Shown: piece by piece, positions 8,968-18,215 of the stretch | How the letters are laid out: each line of letters starts with the position of its first letter | Numbering within the stretch: position 1 is the stretch's first letter | Source: CAVQBP01 sp963740945 | GTDB lineage: Bacteria; Bacteroidota; Ignavibacteria; Ignavibacteriales; Ignavibacteriaceae | Direction of reading: 5' to 3' | Assembly: GCA_963740945.1 (NCBI GenBank) | Contig: CAVUGE010000018.1 | Coordinates: 124,001 to 188,000, forward strand | DNA: 64,000 bases | Position numbers and translations under genes: made by a program | Notes under the pieces: model-generated | What the model saw: the letters and a program-made list of their open reading frames with translations, nothing else | Told to the model about the DNA's origin: nothing | Database searches by the model: none

Positions 8968-10313
8968 TGGAAATAAAAGATAAGAAAATATCAATTATTG
9001 GGGCAGTAAGGAGCGGAATCGGAGCAGCAAAGTTAATAAAGAAACTTGGCGGCAAACCTTTTGTTTCCGATTCAGGGAAAAGCGAAAATCTTGAAAAATC
9101 TGCAGAAACATTAAAAGAGAATAAAATTGAGTTTGAAATAGGAGAGCACACTGACAGAGTGTTTGAATGTGAACTGATGGTATTGAGTCCAGGAGTACCA
9201 TCAAATGCACCTGTGTTAAAAAGAGCAAAAGAAAAAGATATAAAAGTAATTAGTGAGATAGAATTAGCTTATAATTTTTGCAAGGGAAAAATTATCGCTG
9301 TTACAGGGACAAACGGAAAAACTACAACAACAAGCCTTTGCGGGCACTTATTCAAAACAGCGGGGAAAAGAACATTTATAGCCGGGAATATTGGGAATGC
9401 TTTTAGTGAAATTGCTCTTGAAGCTTCAGAAAATGATTTCATTATACTGGAGGTCTCAAGTTTTCAGCTTGATCTAATTGATAAGTTTGAACCAAAAGCA
9501 GCAATGATATTAAATATTACTCCAGATCACTTAAACAGGTATGAAAATAAATTTGAGAACTATATTAGTTCTAAATTACTAATTTATAAAAATCAAAAAA
9601 GAGATGACTATTTAATACTTAACAAAGATGATGAGACTTTAATTAATCTTTTAAAGCATTATGAAAGCAAAGGGTATTATTTTTCTTTAAAGGAGACATT
9701 ATTGAACGGATGCTATTTATCAAATAACCAGGTAATATATAATGAAAGGGGAGAACTGAAATTTATTTGTAATATTGATGAAATAAACCTTAATGGGGAA
9801 CATAATATAGCAAATGCAATGGCTTCCATAATTTCAGCAAAGATTTTTAACCTTGAAAATGAAAGGATCAAAGAAGGATTAAAAACATTTCAAGGAGTTG
9901 AGCATAGGCTTGAATTTGTCAGGGAAGTTAACGGTGTTAAATTTATAAATGATTCAAAAGCGACCAATGTTGATTCTGTCTGGTATGCATTAAGAAGCTT
10001 TAATGAGCCTATTTTCTTAATACTCGGAGGTCAGGATAAAGGAAATGATTACAATAAAATTAAGCAGCTTGTAATAGATAGGGTAAAGAAAATTTATGCT
10101 ATTGGTTCATCGGCAGATAAAATATTTAATTTTTTTCACTCCAAGGTTAAAGTTGAAGTTAAAATTTCATTAGAGGAAGTAGTTATAGCAGCAAACCAGG
10201 AGGCGAGAGAAAATGAGATATTATTGTTGTCTCCTGCCTGTGCAAGCTTTGATATGTTCGATAATTATGAACATAGAGGTAAAATATTTAAAGAAGCAGT
10301 AAATAAATTATAA
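8967..10313 (+). CDS. murD: UDP-MurNAc-L-alanine:D-glutamate ligase MurD
   Basis: Cytoplasmic ATP-dependent ligase adding D-Glu to UDP-MurNAc-L-Ala. The N-terminal Rossmann-like start (ISIIGAVRSGIGAAK) is followed by the P-loop GTNGKTTTTS (about residues 114-123), NITPDHLNRY, and the C-terminal NDSKATNVDS and SPACASFDMFDNYEHRG signatures. At 448 residues it is full length. The first gap of the cluster follows it, filled by a dispersed repeat. Confidence 0.96.
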   Translation: MEIKDKKISIIGAVRSGIGAAKLIKKLGGKPFVSDSGKSENLEKSAETLKENKIEFEIGEHTDRVFECELMVLSPGVPSNAPVLKRAKEKDIKVISEIELAYNFCKGKIIAVTGTNGKTTTTSLCGHLFKTAGKRTFIAGNIGNAFSEIALEASENDFIILEVSSFQLDLIDKFEPKAAMILNITPDHLNRYENKFENYISSKLLIYKNQKRDDYLILNKDDETLINLLKHYESKGYYFSLKETLLNGCYLSNNQVIYNERGELKFICNIDEINLNGEHNIANAMASIISAKIFNLENERIKEGLKTFQGVEHRLEFVREVNGVKFINDSKATNVDSVWYALRSFNEPIFLILGGQDKGNDYNKIKQLVIDRVKKIYAIGSSADKIFNFFHSKVKVEVKISLEEVVIAANQEARENEILLLSPACASFDMFDNYEHRGKIFKEAVNKL

Positions 10314-10317
10314 TAAA

Positions 10318-10473
10318 TAAGTGAAATTATACAAGAATCGGTATTTAAAAGATGACATCTTTATAATTAAAAAATAAGGTTTATCTGAACTTACGTTTTA
10401 ATAAAAAATTTGAAAGTAATTATTTTTTTGTAAAGATGTCATCTTTACATCTGTGTAAAACAACTGTATAATT
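10318..10473. repeat. MITE-like dispersed repeat, copy 1
   Basis: Contains two copies of the odd palindrome AAAGATGwCATCTTT (10348-10362 and 10432-10446), 84 bases apart, with outer sequences related by inversion (ATTATACA at both ends). Closely similar copies occur at 29052-29195 and, reversed, at 36256-36400. It encodes nothing. It is inserted between murD and ftsW in an otherwise tightly packed operon. Confidence 0.8.
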
Positions 10474-10476
10474 AAG

Positions 10477-11664
10477 ATGATAAAAGAAGTTAATTCCAAT
10501 TTGAATATAGATAATTCAACCCTGACAGGGAAAAAATTAGGACTTATAATATTTTTTGATGCTTTTATTTTATCTCTCCTTGGACTTATATTGGTTATGA
10601 GTGCAAGCAGCACTTACAGTGCTTTAAAATTTGATTCGATATTTCACTTATTTAATTCACATTTTTGGAAAGTTATAATAGGAATATTCTGTATGATTTT
10701 ATTCAGTTTTATTCCATATGACATTTATAAAGGTTACAGCAAATTTGCAATATTTGCAACAGTAGGACTGCTAATTGTAACGTTATTTATAGCTCCGGAT
10801 TATAAGGGAGCAGGGAGATGGCTGAATCTGGGATTTACATCATTTCAACCAGCGGACATAGCAAAATTAGTTTTAATAATTCATCTTTCCGCATTAATTG
10901 AAAATAAAGGTGAGAAGCTTAAAGATTATAAACACGGTTTTCTTTTCCTGTTTTTGTGGGTGAGTATAATATCAGGCTTAATATTTATTCAGCCGAATAT
11001 AAGTACGGGAATAATATTAATTCTGATTAGTTTAACCTTATTATATGTAGGAGGTGCAAAGCTGGGGCATATAATGACTTCTTCATTTTTCAGCCTATTA
11101 GCAATAATAGCAATAGCTTTATTATTTTCTCATTCCCGCAACAGGATCTTTACATTTGTAAGCAGCCTCAGCAATGGAGGTGATATAAATATACAGGTAA
11201 AACAAGCGGTACTCGGTTTAGGAAGCGGCGGAATTTTTGGAGTGGGGCTTGGTCATAGTATGCAGAGTAATTTATTTTTACCGGAAGCTTACGGTGATTT
11301 TATTTTTGCAATATTAGGAGAAGAGCTTGGATTTATAGGGTCGGTGATAGTTATTTTGAGTTATTTTGTCCTTTTTATAACCGGAACATTAATAGCTAAA
11401 AAGGCCAAAGATAAATTTGGTCAGCTTTTAGCATTTGGAATTACGTTTTCAATTATCATTTATGCATTTATTAATATTGCAGTATCAACAGGTTTGATAC
11501 CTACCACCGGACTACCATTACCCTTTATTAGCTACGGCGGAACCTCAATAATTTTCTTATGTATCTCAATAGGTATCTTAATTAATATTGCATTATCAAG
11601 TAAATCAAACTATCAACCGGGATTATTAGGTAAAAAAATTATAAAAGAAATTAAATCCAGCTAA
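10477..11664 (+). CDS. ftsW: Septal peptidoglycan glycosyltransferase FtsW
   Basis: SEDS-family polytopic membrane protein that polymerises lipid II at the septum with FtsI. Roughly ten hydrophobic helices occupy 395 residues. Conserved parts include GAGRWLNLG and FQPADIAKL in the first half, LGLGSGGIFGVGLGHS, the LPEAYGDFIFA loop and GLPLPFISYGGTS near the C-terminus. Position between murD and murG supports FtsW rather than RodA. The repeat upstream forms part of its leader. Confidence 0.94.
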   Translation: MIKEVNSNLNIDNSTLTGKKLGLIIFFDAFILSLLGLILVMSASSTYSALKFDSIFHLFNSHFWKVIIGIFCMILFSFIPYDIYKGYSKFAIFATVGLLIVTLFIAPDYKGAGRWLNLGFTSFQPADIAKLVLIIHLSALIENKGEKLKDYKHGFLFLFLWVSIISGLIFIQPNISTGIILILISLTLLYVGGAKLGHIMTSSFFSLLAIIAIALLFSHSRNRIFTFVSSLSNGGDINIQVKQAVLGLGSGGIFGVGLGHSMQSNLFLPEAYGDFIFAILGEELGFIGSVIVILSYFVLFITGTLIAKKAKDKFGQLLAFGITFSIIIYAFINIAVSTGLIPTTGLPLPFISYGGTSIIFLCISIGILINIALSSKSNYQPGLLGKKIIKEIKSS

Positions 11665-11673
11665 ATAAGCTAA

Positions 11674-12777
11674 ATGGCTGCATCAAAAAGAACATATAGA
11701 TTTTTATTTGCCGGAGGCGGAACGGGAGGTCATTTATTTCCAGCTGTTGCGGTCGCAGAAAAAATAAGAGACATTATGCCTGAGGCAGATATAATGTTTA
11801 TAGGTACAAAATCAAAAATTGAAGGCAGAGTGGTCCCAAAATTAGGATTTAAATTTAAGCCGATCTGGATAAAAGGATTTTCAAGAAAGTTAAATTTTGA
11901 AAATATATTATTTCCATTAAAACTTTTAGTATCGTTATTCCAATCGATATTTATAAACATTAATTTCAGACCGTTAGTAGCAATTGGTTCCGGCGGATAT
12001 GTTGCTGGACCAGCAATATTCGGTTCAAACTTAGTAGGTGCTAAAATTATTTTACTTGAACAGAATAGTTATCCGGGAGTTACAACCAGACTTCTGGAAA
12101 GATACGCTGATGAAATTCATATAAGTTTTGAAGATTCCAAAAAATATTTTAAGAATAAAGAAAAATTATTTCTAACAGGTAATCCTGTAAGGGAGAATCT
12201 AAACACAATAAATAAAAAAGAAGCGATAAAAGAGTTTAATTTATCAGCTGAAAAGAAGACCTTATTAGTTTTAGGCGGCAGTCTTGGAGCGGCATCAATA
12301 AATGAAGCTGTTGCGAATTCGATTGAGAGGTTTGTTGATAATAATATTCAAGTTATCTGGCAGACAGGTAAAAATTATTATGATAGATATAAATCAATTT
12401 CAAGTAAAGATATATTGATAATTCCATTTATAGAAAAAATGAATTCAGCATATTCTGCATGTGACTTATTATTATCAAGAGCGGGCGCCACTACTATAGC
12501 CGAAATAAACGCACTTAGCATTTCGGCGGTTTTGGTGCCTTCTCCTAATGTAGCAGAGAACCACCAGTATTATAACGCAAAATCATTAACAGACAAAGGT
12601 GCAGCTATACTTATAGAAGATAAAAATTTAAATGATGAATTAGCGGAAACAATAATTAAATTGATTTCCGATGAAGTAAAACTGGATAGGATAAAAAAAA
12701 ATGCAGGCTTACTTGGTAAGATACATGCAGCATCAATAATTGCAAATAGGGTAATTAAATATGCAAAATCAGTATGA
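11674..12777 (+). CDS. murG: UDP-GlcNAc:lipid I N-acetylglucosaminyltransferase MurG
   Basis: Peripheral membrane glycosyltransferase that converts lipid I to lipid II. The N-terminal glycine loop GGGTGGHLFPAVAVAE (about residues 14-29) is the hallmark. GSGGYVAGPA, LEQNSYPG and LLSRAGATTIAEI are also conserved. At 367 residues it is normal length. It starts nine bases after ftsW and overlaps the next gene by four bases (ATGA). Confidence 0.96.
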   Translation: MAASKRTYRFLFAGGGTGGHLFPAVAVAEKIRDIMPEADIMFIGTKSKIEGRVVPKLGFKFKPIWIKGFSRKLNFENILFPLKLLVSLFQSIFININFRPLVAIGSGGYVAGPAIFGSNLVGAKIILLEQNSYPGVTTRLLERYADEIHISFEDSKKYFKNKEKLFLTGNPVRENLNTINKKEAIKEFNLSAEKKTLLVLGGSLGAASINEAVANSIERFVDNNIQVIWQTGKNYYDRYKSISSKDILIIPFIEKMNSAYSACDLLLSRAGATTIAEINALSISAVLVPSPNVAENHQYYNAKSLTDKGAAILIEDKNLNDELAETIIKLISDEVKLDRIKKNAGLLGKIHAASIIANRVIKYAKSV

Positions 12778-13253
12778 ATGATAATCAGGACAAAAAAAGT
12801 GCGTTTAAATACAATATGTCATTTTATTATCAATCAACTATAATCTATTTTGTTGTGTTTATTATTTACGCAATTATTAGAGGAGAATTTTTTGAAGGTT
12901 CATTTATACTAATTACCAAAGATCCAATAATCTATTTTTTTGCAATTATAGTGATGGTCTCGATAATTAGCCTTCTATATAATATTTATAAAAATAAGCA
13001 TCTGGAAATTTCGCAAAGAGGTATTTCGTTCGTTGACAGATTTAAGGTGAGAATTTTTAATAAAGAAGAGATGTCCTCAATAAGTATCTCAAAAAGAAGG
13101 GATTCAACTAAAAAAAATGTTTTTCGCTTAATAAGAATTAAATTAAAAGACAGAAGAAGACCTATAATAATAAGACCATACGATTATGAAAATGAAAGCG
13201 ATTTAATTAACAGAATTAATGAATTAAAAACAGAAATAGAAGCAATTAAATAA
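12774..13253 (+). CDS. Small membrane protein with two N-terminal helices and a PH-like cytosolic part
   Basis: A 159-residue protein with two transmembrane helices (about residues 20-37 and 50-72) in hairpin arrangement, then a basic, beta-rich C-terminal domain of about 85 residues. That resembles bacterial PH-like domain proteins, but the fold call is inference. It is translationally coupled on both sides: ATGA with murG, and its last stop base overlaps the murC start. This position, inside the dcw cluster between murG and murC, suggests a role tied to the envelope or divisome. I do not recognise it as a named dcw gene. Confidence 0.7.
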   Translation: MNDNQDKKSAFKYNMSFYYQSTIIYFVVFIIYAIIRGEFFEGSFILITKDPIIYFFAIIVMVSIISLLYNIYKNKHLEISQRGISFVDRFKVRIFNKEEMSSISISKRRDSTKKNVFRLIRIKLKDRRRPIIIRPYDYENESDLINRINELKTEIEAIK

Positions 13254-14625
13254 TGTTTAAGAATATAAAAAAAGTGCATTTTGTAGGAATCGGCGGTATC
13301 GGGATGAGCGGTATCGCGGAAATATTATTGAACCAGGGTTTTCAAATTTCCGGTTCCGATAATAATCTTTCCGAGGTAACCAGTCATTTAAGCAGCCTAG
13401 GTATAAGAATTTTCGAAGGGCATTCCGAAAAAAATCTACATGATGCTGATGTTCTAGTATATTCATCAGCAGTAAACTTAGATAACCCTGAAGTAAAAGC
13501 TGCAGCAGAAAGAAAGATACCGATCATTAAGAGAGCCGAAATGCTTGCGGAATGTATGCGTATGAAATATGGGATTAGTATAGCCGGGACTCACGGAAAG
13601 ACAACCACAACATCAATGGTAGGTTTAACCCTAACAGAGGGGGGTATCGATCCAACAATAATTGTCGGTGGCAAATTAAGTGGTTTAGGAGGGACTAATG
13701 CCCGGTTAGGGAACAGTGAATTTATTGTTGTAGAAGCCGATGAATTTGATAGAACATTTTTGAAATTAACGCCTACTATTGCAGCATTAACTACGCTGGA
13801 AAGCGAACATCTTGATACTTATAAGGATCTGGATGATATTAAATCAGCGTTTATTGAATTTGCGAATAAAGTACCGTTTTACGGATTTGTTGTTTTATGT
13901 TTAGATGAACCTGCTCTCCAGGATATATTACCACATATAAATAAAAAGATTTTTACATATGGTTTAACCACGCAGGCAGATATAAAAGCGACAGATATAG
14001 TGCATGAAAAATTCTCTAGTACTTTTACGGTTAAATATAATGATATTGAATTAGGGAAAATTAATCTTAGAATACCAGGGATTCATAATGTAAAAAATTC
14101 TCTTGTGGCAGTATGCATTGCGCATGAACTTGGAATAGATTTTAAGATAATTCAACAAGCACTATCCTCATTTACAGGCGTATATAGAAGATTTGAAGTT
14201 AAATATAATGATAGAATTTTAGTAATTGATGATTACGCCCATCATCCGACAGAAACAAGCGCTACCCTTTCAGGAATCCGTAACGGATGGAATAATAGGC
14301 GGTTAATTGCAGTTTTTCAACCTCATTTATATACGAGGACAAGAGATTTTTACCAGGAATTCGGAAGATCGTTTTAAATTCGGACATATTTATTTGTACC
14401 GATGTTTACCCGGCCCGAGAAAAACCAATAGAAGGAATTAGCGGTCAACTTGTTGCAGATGCCGCAAAAAAATTTGGTCATAGAAATGTTTTATATATAA
14501 AAGATAAAACAGAAATTCCGCACATATTAATTGAACTGGTAAAAGACGACGATATAGTTATTACTATGGGAGCAGGTGATATCTGGAAATATAACCAAGA
14601 ATTTGTAAATATGTTGAAAAGATAA
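13253..14625 (+). CDS. murC: UDP-MurNAc:L-alanine ligase MurC, interrupted by a one-base frameshift
   Basis: Ligates L-Ala to UDP-MurNAc, the first cytoplasmic step of stem-peptide synthesis. The first 374 residues have the MurC start HFVGIGGIGMSGIAEIL, the P-loop GTHGKTTTTS, VEADEFDRTF and DDYAHHPTE. The frame then stops at 14375-14377 just after FGRSF. A frame shifted by one base (14374-14623) continues with 83 family-like residues (TDVYPAREKP, then MGAGDIW), giving about 457 in total, the usual length. One missing T in the run at 14372-14375 would explain it. Since MurC is essential, a sequencing or assembly error is the likeliest cause. Confidence 0.88.
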
Positions 14626-14628
14626 AGA

Positions 14629-15408
14629 ATGAAAAAAGCAGGTAGTAAAATATTAGGAATATTATTGTTTTCTGCATTAATATTTGCATTATTTTATTTA
14701 ACTTTTCTACCAAAAAAAATAATAAAAAGGAACATTAATAAAATTGAAATATCGGGTAATAAGTTTTTAGCTGAAAACGATTATCTAAAACAGACTAAAC
14801 TATCCAACGTCCAAGATTATAATAAATTAGATTTAGCGCTTATTGAAGACCGTTTGGAAAAACATCCTTATATATCCAAAGCTGATGTTGAACTGAAGGA
14901 TAAGACAATTAATGCTTACATTACAGAAAAAAAGATGACTGCTGTTATTATAAAGAGAACGAATCTATATTTTGTTACCAATAACCTAGAAGTTTTACCA
15001 CTTTTACCAAATACAAAATTTGTTGATTTACCCGTTATAAGCAATCCGGAAAACGTTAAAGGATTGAAACCTTTCGACTTTGTAAAAAATGATGATTTGC
15101 TAGATGCATTCAAATTAATTGATGCGCTTAAATTAGTAGATAAAACAATGTTAAATCATTTATCAGAAATCAATTTAAGAAATGGCGGTGATATTGTGCT
15201 TACTTTCTCCGGTTATCCAGTTCCGGTAATAATGGGAAGAGGTGAGGAAGCAAGGAAGATCATCTGTCTTGAAGGTTTATTAAAAAATCAGTCCGGCAGC
15301 TGGACAAATAATATGTTGAAAAATACGAGTTATATAGACTTAAGATTTGCCGGCAACATTTATATCGCTCCAGCGGTTTCAAATAAGAGTACAGGTTTTA
15401 TAGAATGA
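14629..15408 (+). CDS. ftsQ: FtsQ/DivIB-family division protein
   Basis: Bitopic membrane protein that links FtsL and FtsB to the rest of the divisome. It has a short basic N-terminus, one membrane helix (about residues 8-26), a POTRA domain beginning INKIEISGNKFL, and the HPYISKADV segment typical of FtsQ. At 259 residues it is normal. It lies three bases after the reconstructed end of murC and overlaps ftsA by four bases. Confidence 0.9.
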   Translation: MKKAGSKILGILLFSALIFALFYLTFLPKKIIKRNINKIEISGNKFLAENDYLKQTKLSNVQDYNKLDLALIEDRLEKHPYISKADVELKDKTINAYITEKKMTAVIIKRTNLYFVTNNLEVLPLLPNTKFVDLPVISNPENVKGLKPFDFVKNDDLLDAFKLIDALKLVDKTMLNHLSEINLRNGGDIVLTFSGYPVPVIMGRGEEARKIICLEGLLKNQSGSWTNNMLKNTSYIDLRFAGNIYIAPAVSNKSTGFIE

Positions 15409-16652
15409 AAAAAAATGTAATTACCGGTTTAGATCTTGGTACAACAAAAGTATGTGCTGTAATAGCCGAGAGAATTGATGAAAACAAAATGAATATTCTC
15501 GGTTTTGGGATAGCGCCATCGGTAGGTCTGCATAAGGGGCTGGTAGCTAATATCGGCAAAACGGCGGAGGCTATATCGGAGGCAGTATCAATAGCGTGCA
15601 ACAGAGCGGGATTTGAAATAAATACAGTGAATGTAGGAGTAGCAGGTGAACATATAACAAGTATGAGACATCGAAATTATGTAACAATTAGCAATGAAGA
15701 CAGAGAGATAACAAAAGCAGACCTTGAAAGGCTAGAAGCAGATGTCCGTACAATTAGAATTCCTTCAGACAGGCAAATTCTTCATATAATCCCGGAAGAA
15801 TTTTCAGTAGATCACCAGGGAGGAATAGAAAATCCCATAGGAATGTCCGGTTCCAGATTAGAAGCAACCAATCATATAGTTCTGGCATCGGTTCCTGCTA
15901 TTCAAAATATAAAAAAATCAGTTGAAAGAGCGGGTCTATATGTGCAGGATTATATATTGCAACCAATAGCCTCGAGCTCTTCAATATTGGAAATAAATGA
16001 AAAAGATCTAGGAGTGGCTTTAATAGATATAGGAGGGGGGACAACTGATATTGCAATATTTCATAATAAAGCAATAAAGCATACAAGGGTTATTGGAGTT
16101 GCCGGGAACCAGGTCACAAATGATATAAGGGAATCGTTGGGAGTTGTTACAGAGGAAGCGGAGAAATTAAAAAAAGACTATGGATATGCTTCCGAAAGCG
16201 CGATAATTAAAGATGAAGATATTTTAATTCGAGGAGTCGGTGCCAGAGGGAATACAAAAATACCAATAAGTTTATTAACACAAATAATAAGCTTAAGGAT
16301 GCGAGAACTTTTTACATTAGTGGATAATGAAATTAGAGTAGCGGGTTTTAAGAATAAAATTAAATCCGGGATAGTAATAACCGGAGGTGGTTCATTATTG
16401 AAGGGATGTACCGAATTGGCAAGTGAAGTTTTTGGTTTGCCAGTCAGAATCGGAGTACCGCAGGAGTTAGGCGAAGGATTATCAAATGAAATTGAAAGCC
16501 CGGAATTTGCAACAGTTGCCGGATTGATTAGAGGAATTCCCGGAGGGAAGTCAAGCGAATACCAGGTTTTAATAAAATCCGGTAAAGGAAAAGGTGTAAA
16601 TAAAATCTCAACAATTGTTAAAAAGGTGCAGCAATTTTTTGATGAATTATAA
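15405..16652 (+). CDS. ftsA: Cell division protein FtsA
   Basis: Actin-like ATPase that tethers FtsZ to the membrane. The phosphate-1 loop TGLDLGTTKVCAVIAE is at residues 4-19. The phosphate-2 region DIGGGTTDIAIF (about residues 207-218) and adenosine motif GIVITGGGSLLKG (about 321-333) are all present. The C-terminal tail (STIVKKVQQFFDEL) is amphipathic, consistent with the membrane-targeting helix. At 415 residues it is full length, and coupled to ftsQ by an ATGA overlap. Confidence 0.96.
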   Translation: MKKNVITGLDLGTTKVCAVIAERIDENKMNILGFGIAPSVGLHKGLVANIGKTAEAISEAVSIACNRAGFEINTVNVGVAGEHITSMRHRNYVTISNEDREITKADLERLEADVRTIRIPSDRQILHIIPEEFSVDHQGGIENPIGMSGSRLEATNHIVLASVPAIQNIKKSVERAGLYVQDYILQPIASSSSILEINEKDLGVALIDIGGGTTDIAIFHNKAIKHTRVIGVAGNQVTNDIRESLGVVTEEAEKLKKDYGYASESAIIKDEDILIRGVGARGNTKIPISLLTQIISLRMRELFTLVDNEIRVAGFKNKIKSGIVITGGGSLLKGCTELASEVFGLPVRIGVPQELGEGLSNEIESPEFATVAGLIRGIPGGKSSEYQVLIKSGKGKGVNKISTIVKKVQQFFDEL

Positions 16653-16673
16653 ATAAATAATAAGGAGGATACT

Positions 16674-17942
16674 ATGGCACAGTTCATAACAGTGGACAAA
16701 AATAAGCCAATGTCTGCAATTCTCAAAGTTGTTGGTGTTGGCGGCGGCGGATGCAATGCAATCGAAAGCATGATAAATCGTGGTTTGGCAGGGGTTGAAT
16801 ATATTGCTGTAAATACTGACGCACAAGTATTGAACAGCAGCAGTGCTGCATATAAAATACAGGTTGGTTCTAATATTACAAGGGGCTTAGGGGCAGGGGC
16901 TGATCCGAATGTCGGTAGAAAATCAATTGAAGAAGACAGGGAAAAGCTTGCTGATATTCTGGCAGGGAGTGATATGGTTTTCGTAACTGCAGGTATGGGA
17001 GGGGGCACAGGAACAGGTGGAGCACCTGTTATCGCTTCCATAGCAAAAAGTATTGGTTCGTTAGTTGTCGGGATAGTGACCAAACCTTTCAGATGGGAAG
17101 GAAAGAAAAGAATGATGGATGCAGAGAAGGGGATTATGGAATTAAAACAATATGTAGACAGTCTAATAGTAATTCCGAATGAAAGACTTCTTTCCATCCT
17201 TGATAATACTACTAATGCATTCGCAGCTTTTGATAAACCTAATGAGGTTTTATATGAAGCTACGAGGGGTATAGCAGACATAATTACAATAGAAGGATTA
17301 ATTAATGTTGATTTTGCAGATGTTCGTTCGGTAATGAACAACAGCGGTGAAGCATTAATGGGATGCGGTATAGCAAGCGGAGAAAACAGGGCAATTGAAG
17401 CCGCTCAAAAAGCTATTTCAAGTCCGCTTCTTGAAGGTATAAATATAAAAGGTGCTAAAAGTGTTCTTTTAAATGTTACCGGGTCCAGTAATTTAACCAT
17501 TCAAGAAATCAATGATGGGAATAATATAATTTTTGAAGCCGCAGGTGAAGAAACTAATGTCATATTCGGTTGTGTTCGAAAAGAAGATATGAACGATTAT
17601 GTTTCTTATACGGTAATTGCAACGGGATTTGACGGGACACATACCAGTTATTCATCAAAAAATACTGCTCAGAAAAAGAAAGCTGCAAATAATGAGAACT
17701 TTATGGGAAGTTTTAATTTTATGGATGCTAATGAGATTGATAAACAGGATCTTGAAATTCCGACAATCTATAGAGTCGGGAGTCCCAAAACTGTATTAAA
17801 CAGTAAAGACGATGAAATAACTAAAAGTGGATTTAAATTTGACAAATCAAAATATGATGAACTAAAAGGGAAGAAAGAAGAGAAAGAAAATGAAGAAAGT
17901 GAAGAGGACAGCTCATCATTTTTAAGAATGATAATGGATTAA
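16674..17942 (+). CDS. ftsZ: Cell division protein FtsZ
   Basis: Tubulin-like GTPase that forms the division ring. GVGGGGCNAI lies near residues 21-30 and the GTP-binding signature GGGTGTGGAPV near 108-118. A strong AAGGAGG site sits five bases before ATG. A motif resembling the FtsZ C-terminal peptide, LEIPTIYR, occurs at about residue 360, but about 55 further charged residues follow, ending in SSFLRMIMD. Which part binds FtsA cannot be decided from sequence alone. It is the last recognisable gene of the dcw cluster. Confidence 0.97.
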   Translation: MAQFITVDKNKPMSAILKVVGVGGGGCNAIESMINRGLAGVEYIAVNTDAQVLNSSSAAYKIQVGSNITRGLGAGADPNVGRKSIEEDREKLADILAGSDMVFVTAGMGGGTGTGGAPVIASIAKSIGSLVVGIVTKPFRWEGKKRMMDAEKGIMELKQYVDSLIVIPNERLLSILDNTTNAFAAFDKPNEVLYEATRGIADIITIEGLINVDFADVRSVMNNSGEALMGCGIASGENRAIEAAQKAISSPLLEGINIKGAKSVLLNVTGSSNLTIQEINDGNNIIFEAAGEETNVIFGCVRKEDMNDYVSYTVIATGFDGTHTSYSSKNTAQKKKAANNENFMGSFNFMDANEIDKQDLEIPTIYRVGSPKTVLNSKDDEITKSGFKFDKSKYDELKGKKEEKENEESEEDSSSFLRMIMD

Positions 17943-18044
17943 AAGAAATTTATGGAAATTACTTTCTAGCAGGAGAAAAGCTGAAATATCTTTTAAGAAA
18001 GTTAAGTAATTGTCGGAAATTTTGAATAAAAAACGGATGTAGAT

Positions 18045-18176
18045 ATGAATCTACTTGAATTAATCGGAATTATTTTTATTATTTCCTTAATAATAAACAT
18101 TGTTATTGCACTTGTAGCCTTAAAAAGTGCCGCATTTGTAAAAAAAATTGATCTTTTTAAGGAGGAGATAAACTGA
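18045..18176 (+). CDS. Small single-pass membrane protein (43 residues)
   Basis: Begins MNLLELIGIIFII, with one long hydrophobic helix (about residues 3-29) and a lysine-containing C-terminal tail (VKKIDLFKEEIN). It lies just over 100 bases downstream of ftsZ on the same strand. The ribosome-binding site is weak. The layout (acidic start, one helix, mixed-charge tail) looks like a genuine small membrane protein and the codon pattern is coherent, but I know no family for it. Confidence 0.45.
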   Translation: MNLLELIGIIFIISLIINIVIALVALKSAAFVKKIDLFKEEIN

Positions 18177-18215
18177 AGGTAATTCGGCCTTGAGTTTAAT
18201 ATTAAATTGAAAGTA

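Noticed and set aside
14369..14377. Programmed -1 frameshifting in murC
   Set aside because: There is no proper slippery heptamer; slipping from TTT to GTT would mispair the first codon position. A missing T is simpler.
16178..17341. A 387-codon open frame on the minus strand across the ftsA end and ftsZ
   Set aside because: It is antisense to two unmistakable division genes, its protein is unusually rich in proline and serine in a way typical of a shadow frame, and it has no recognisable domain.
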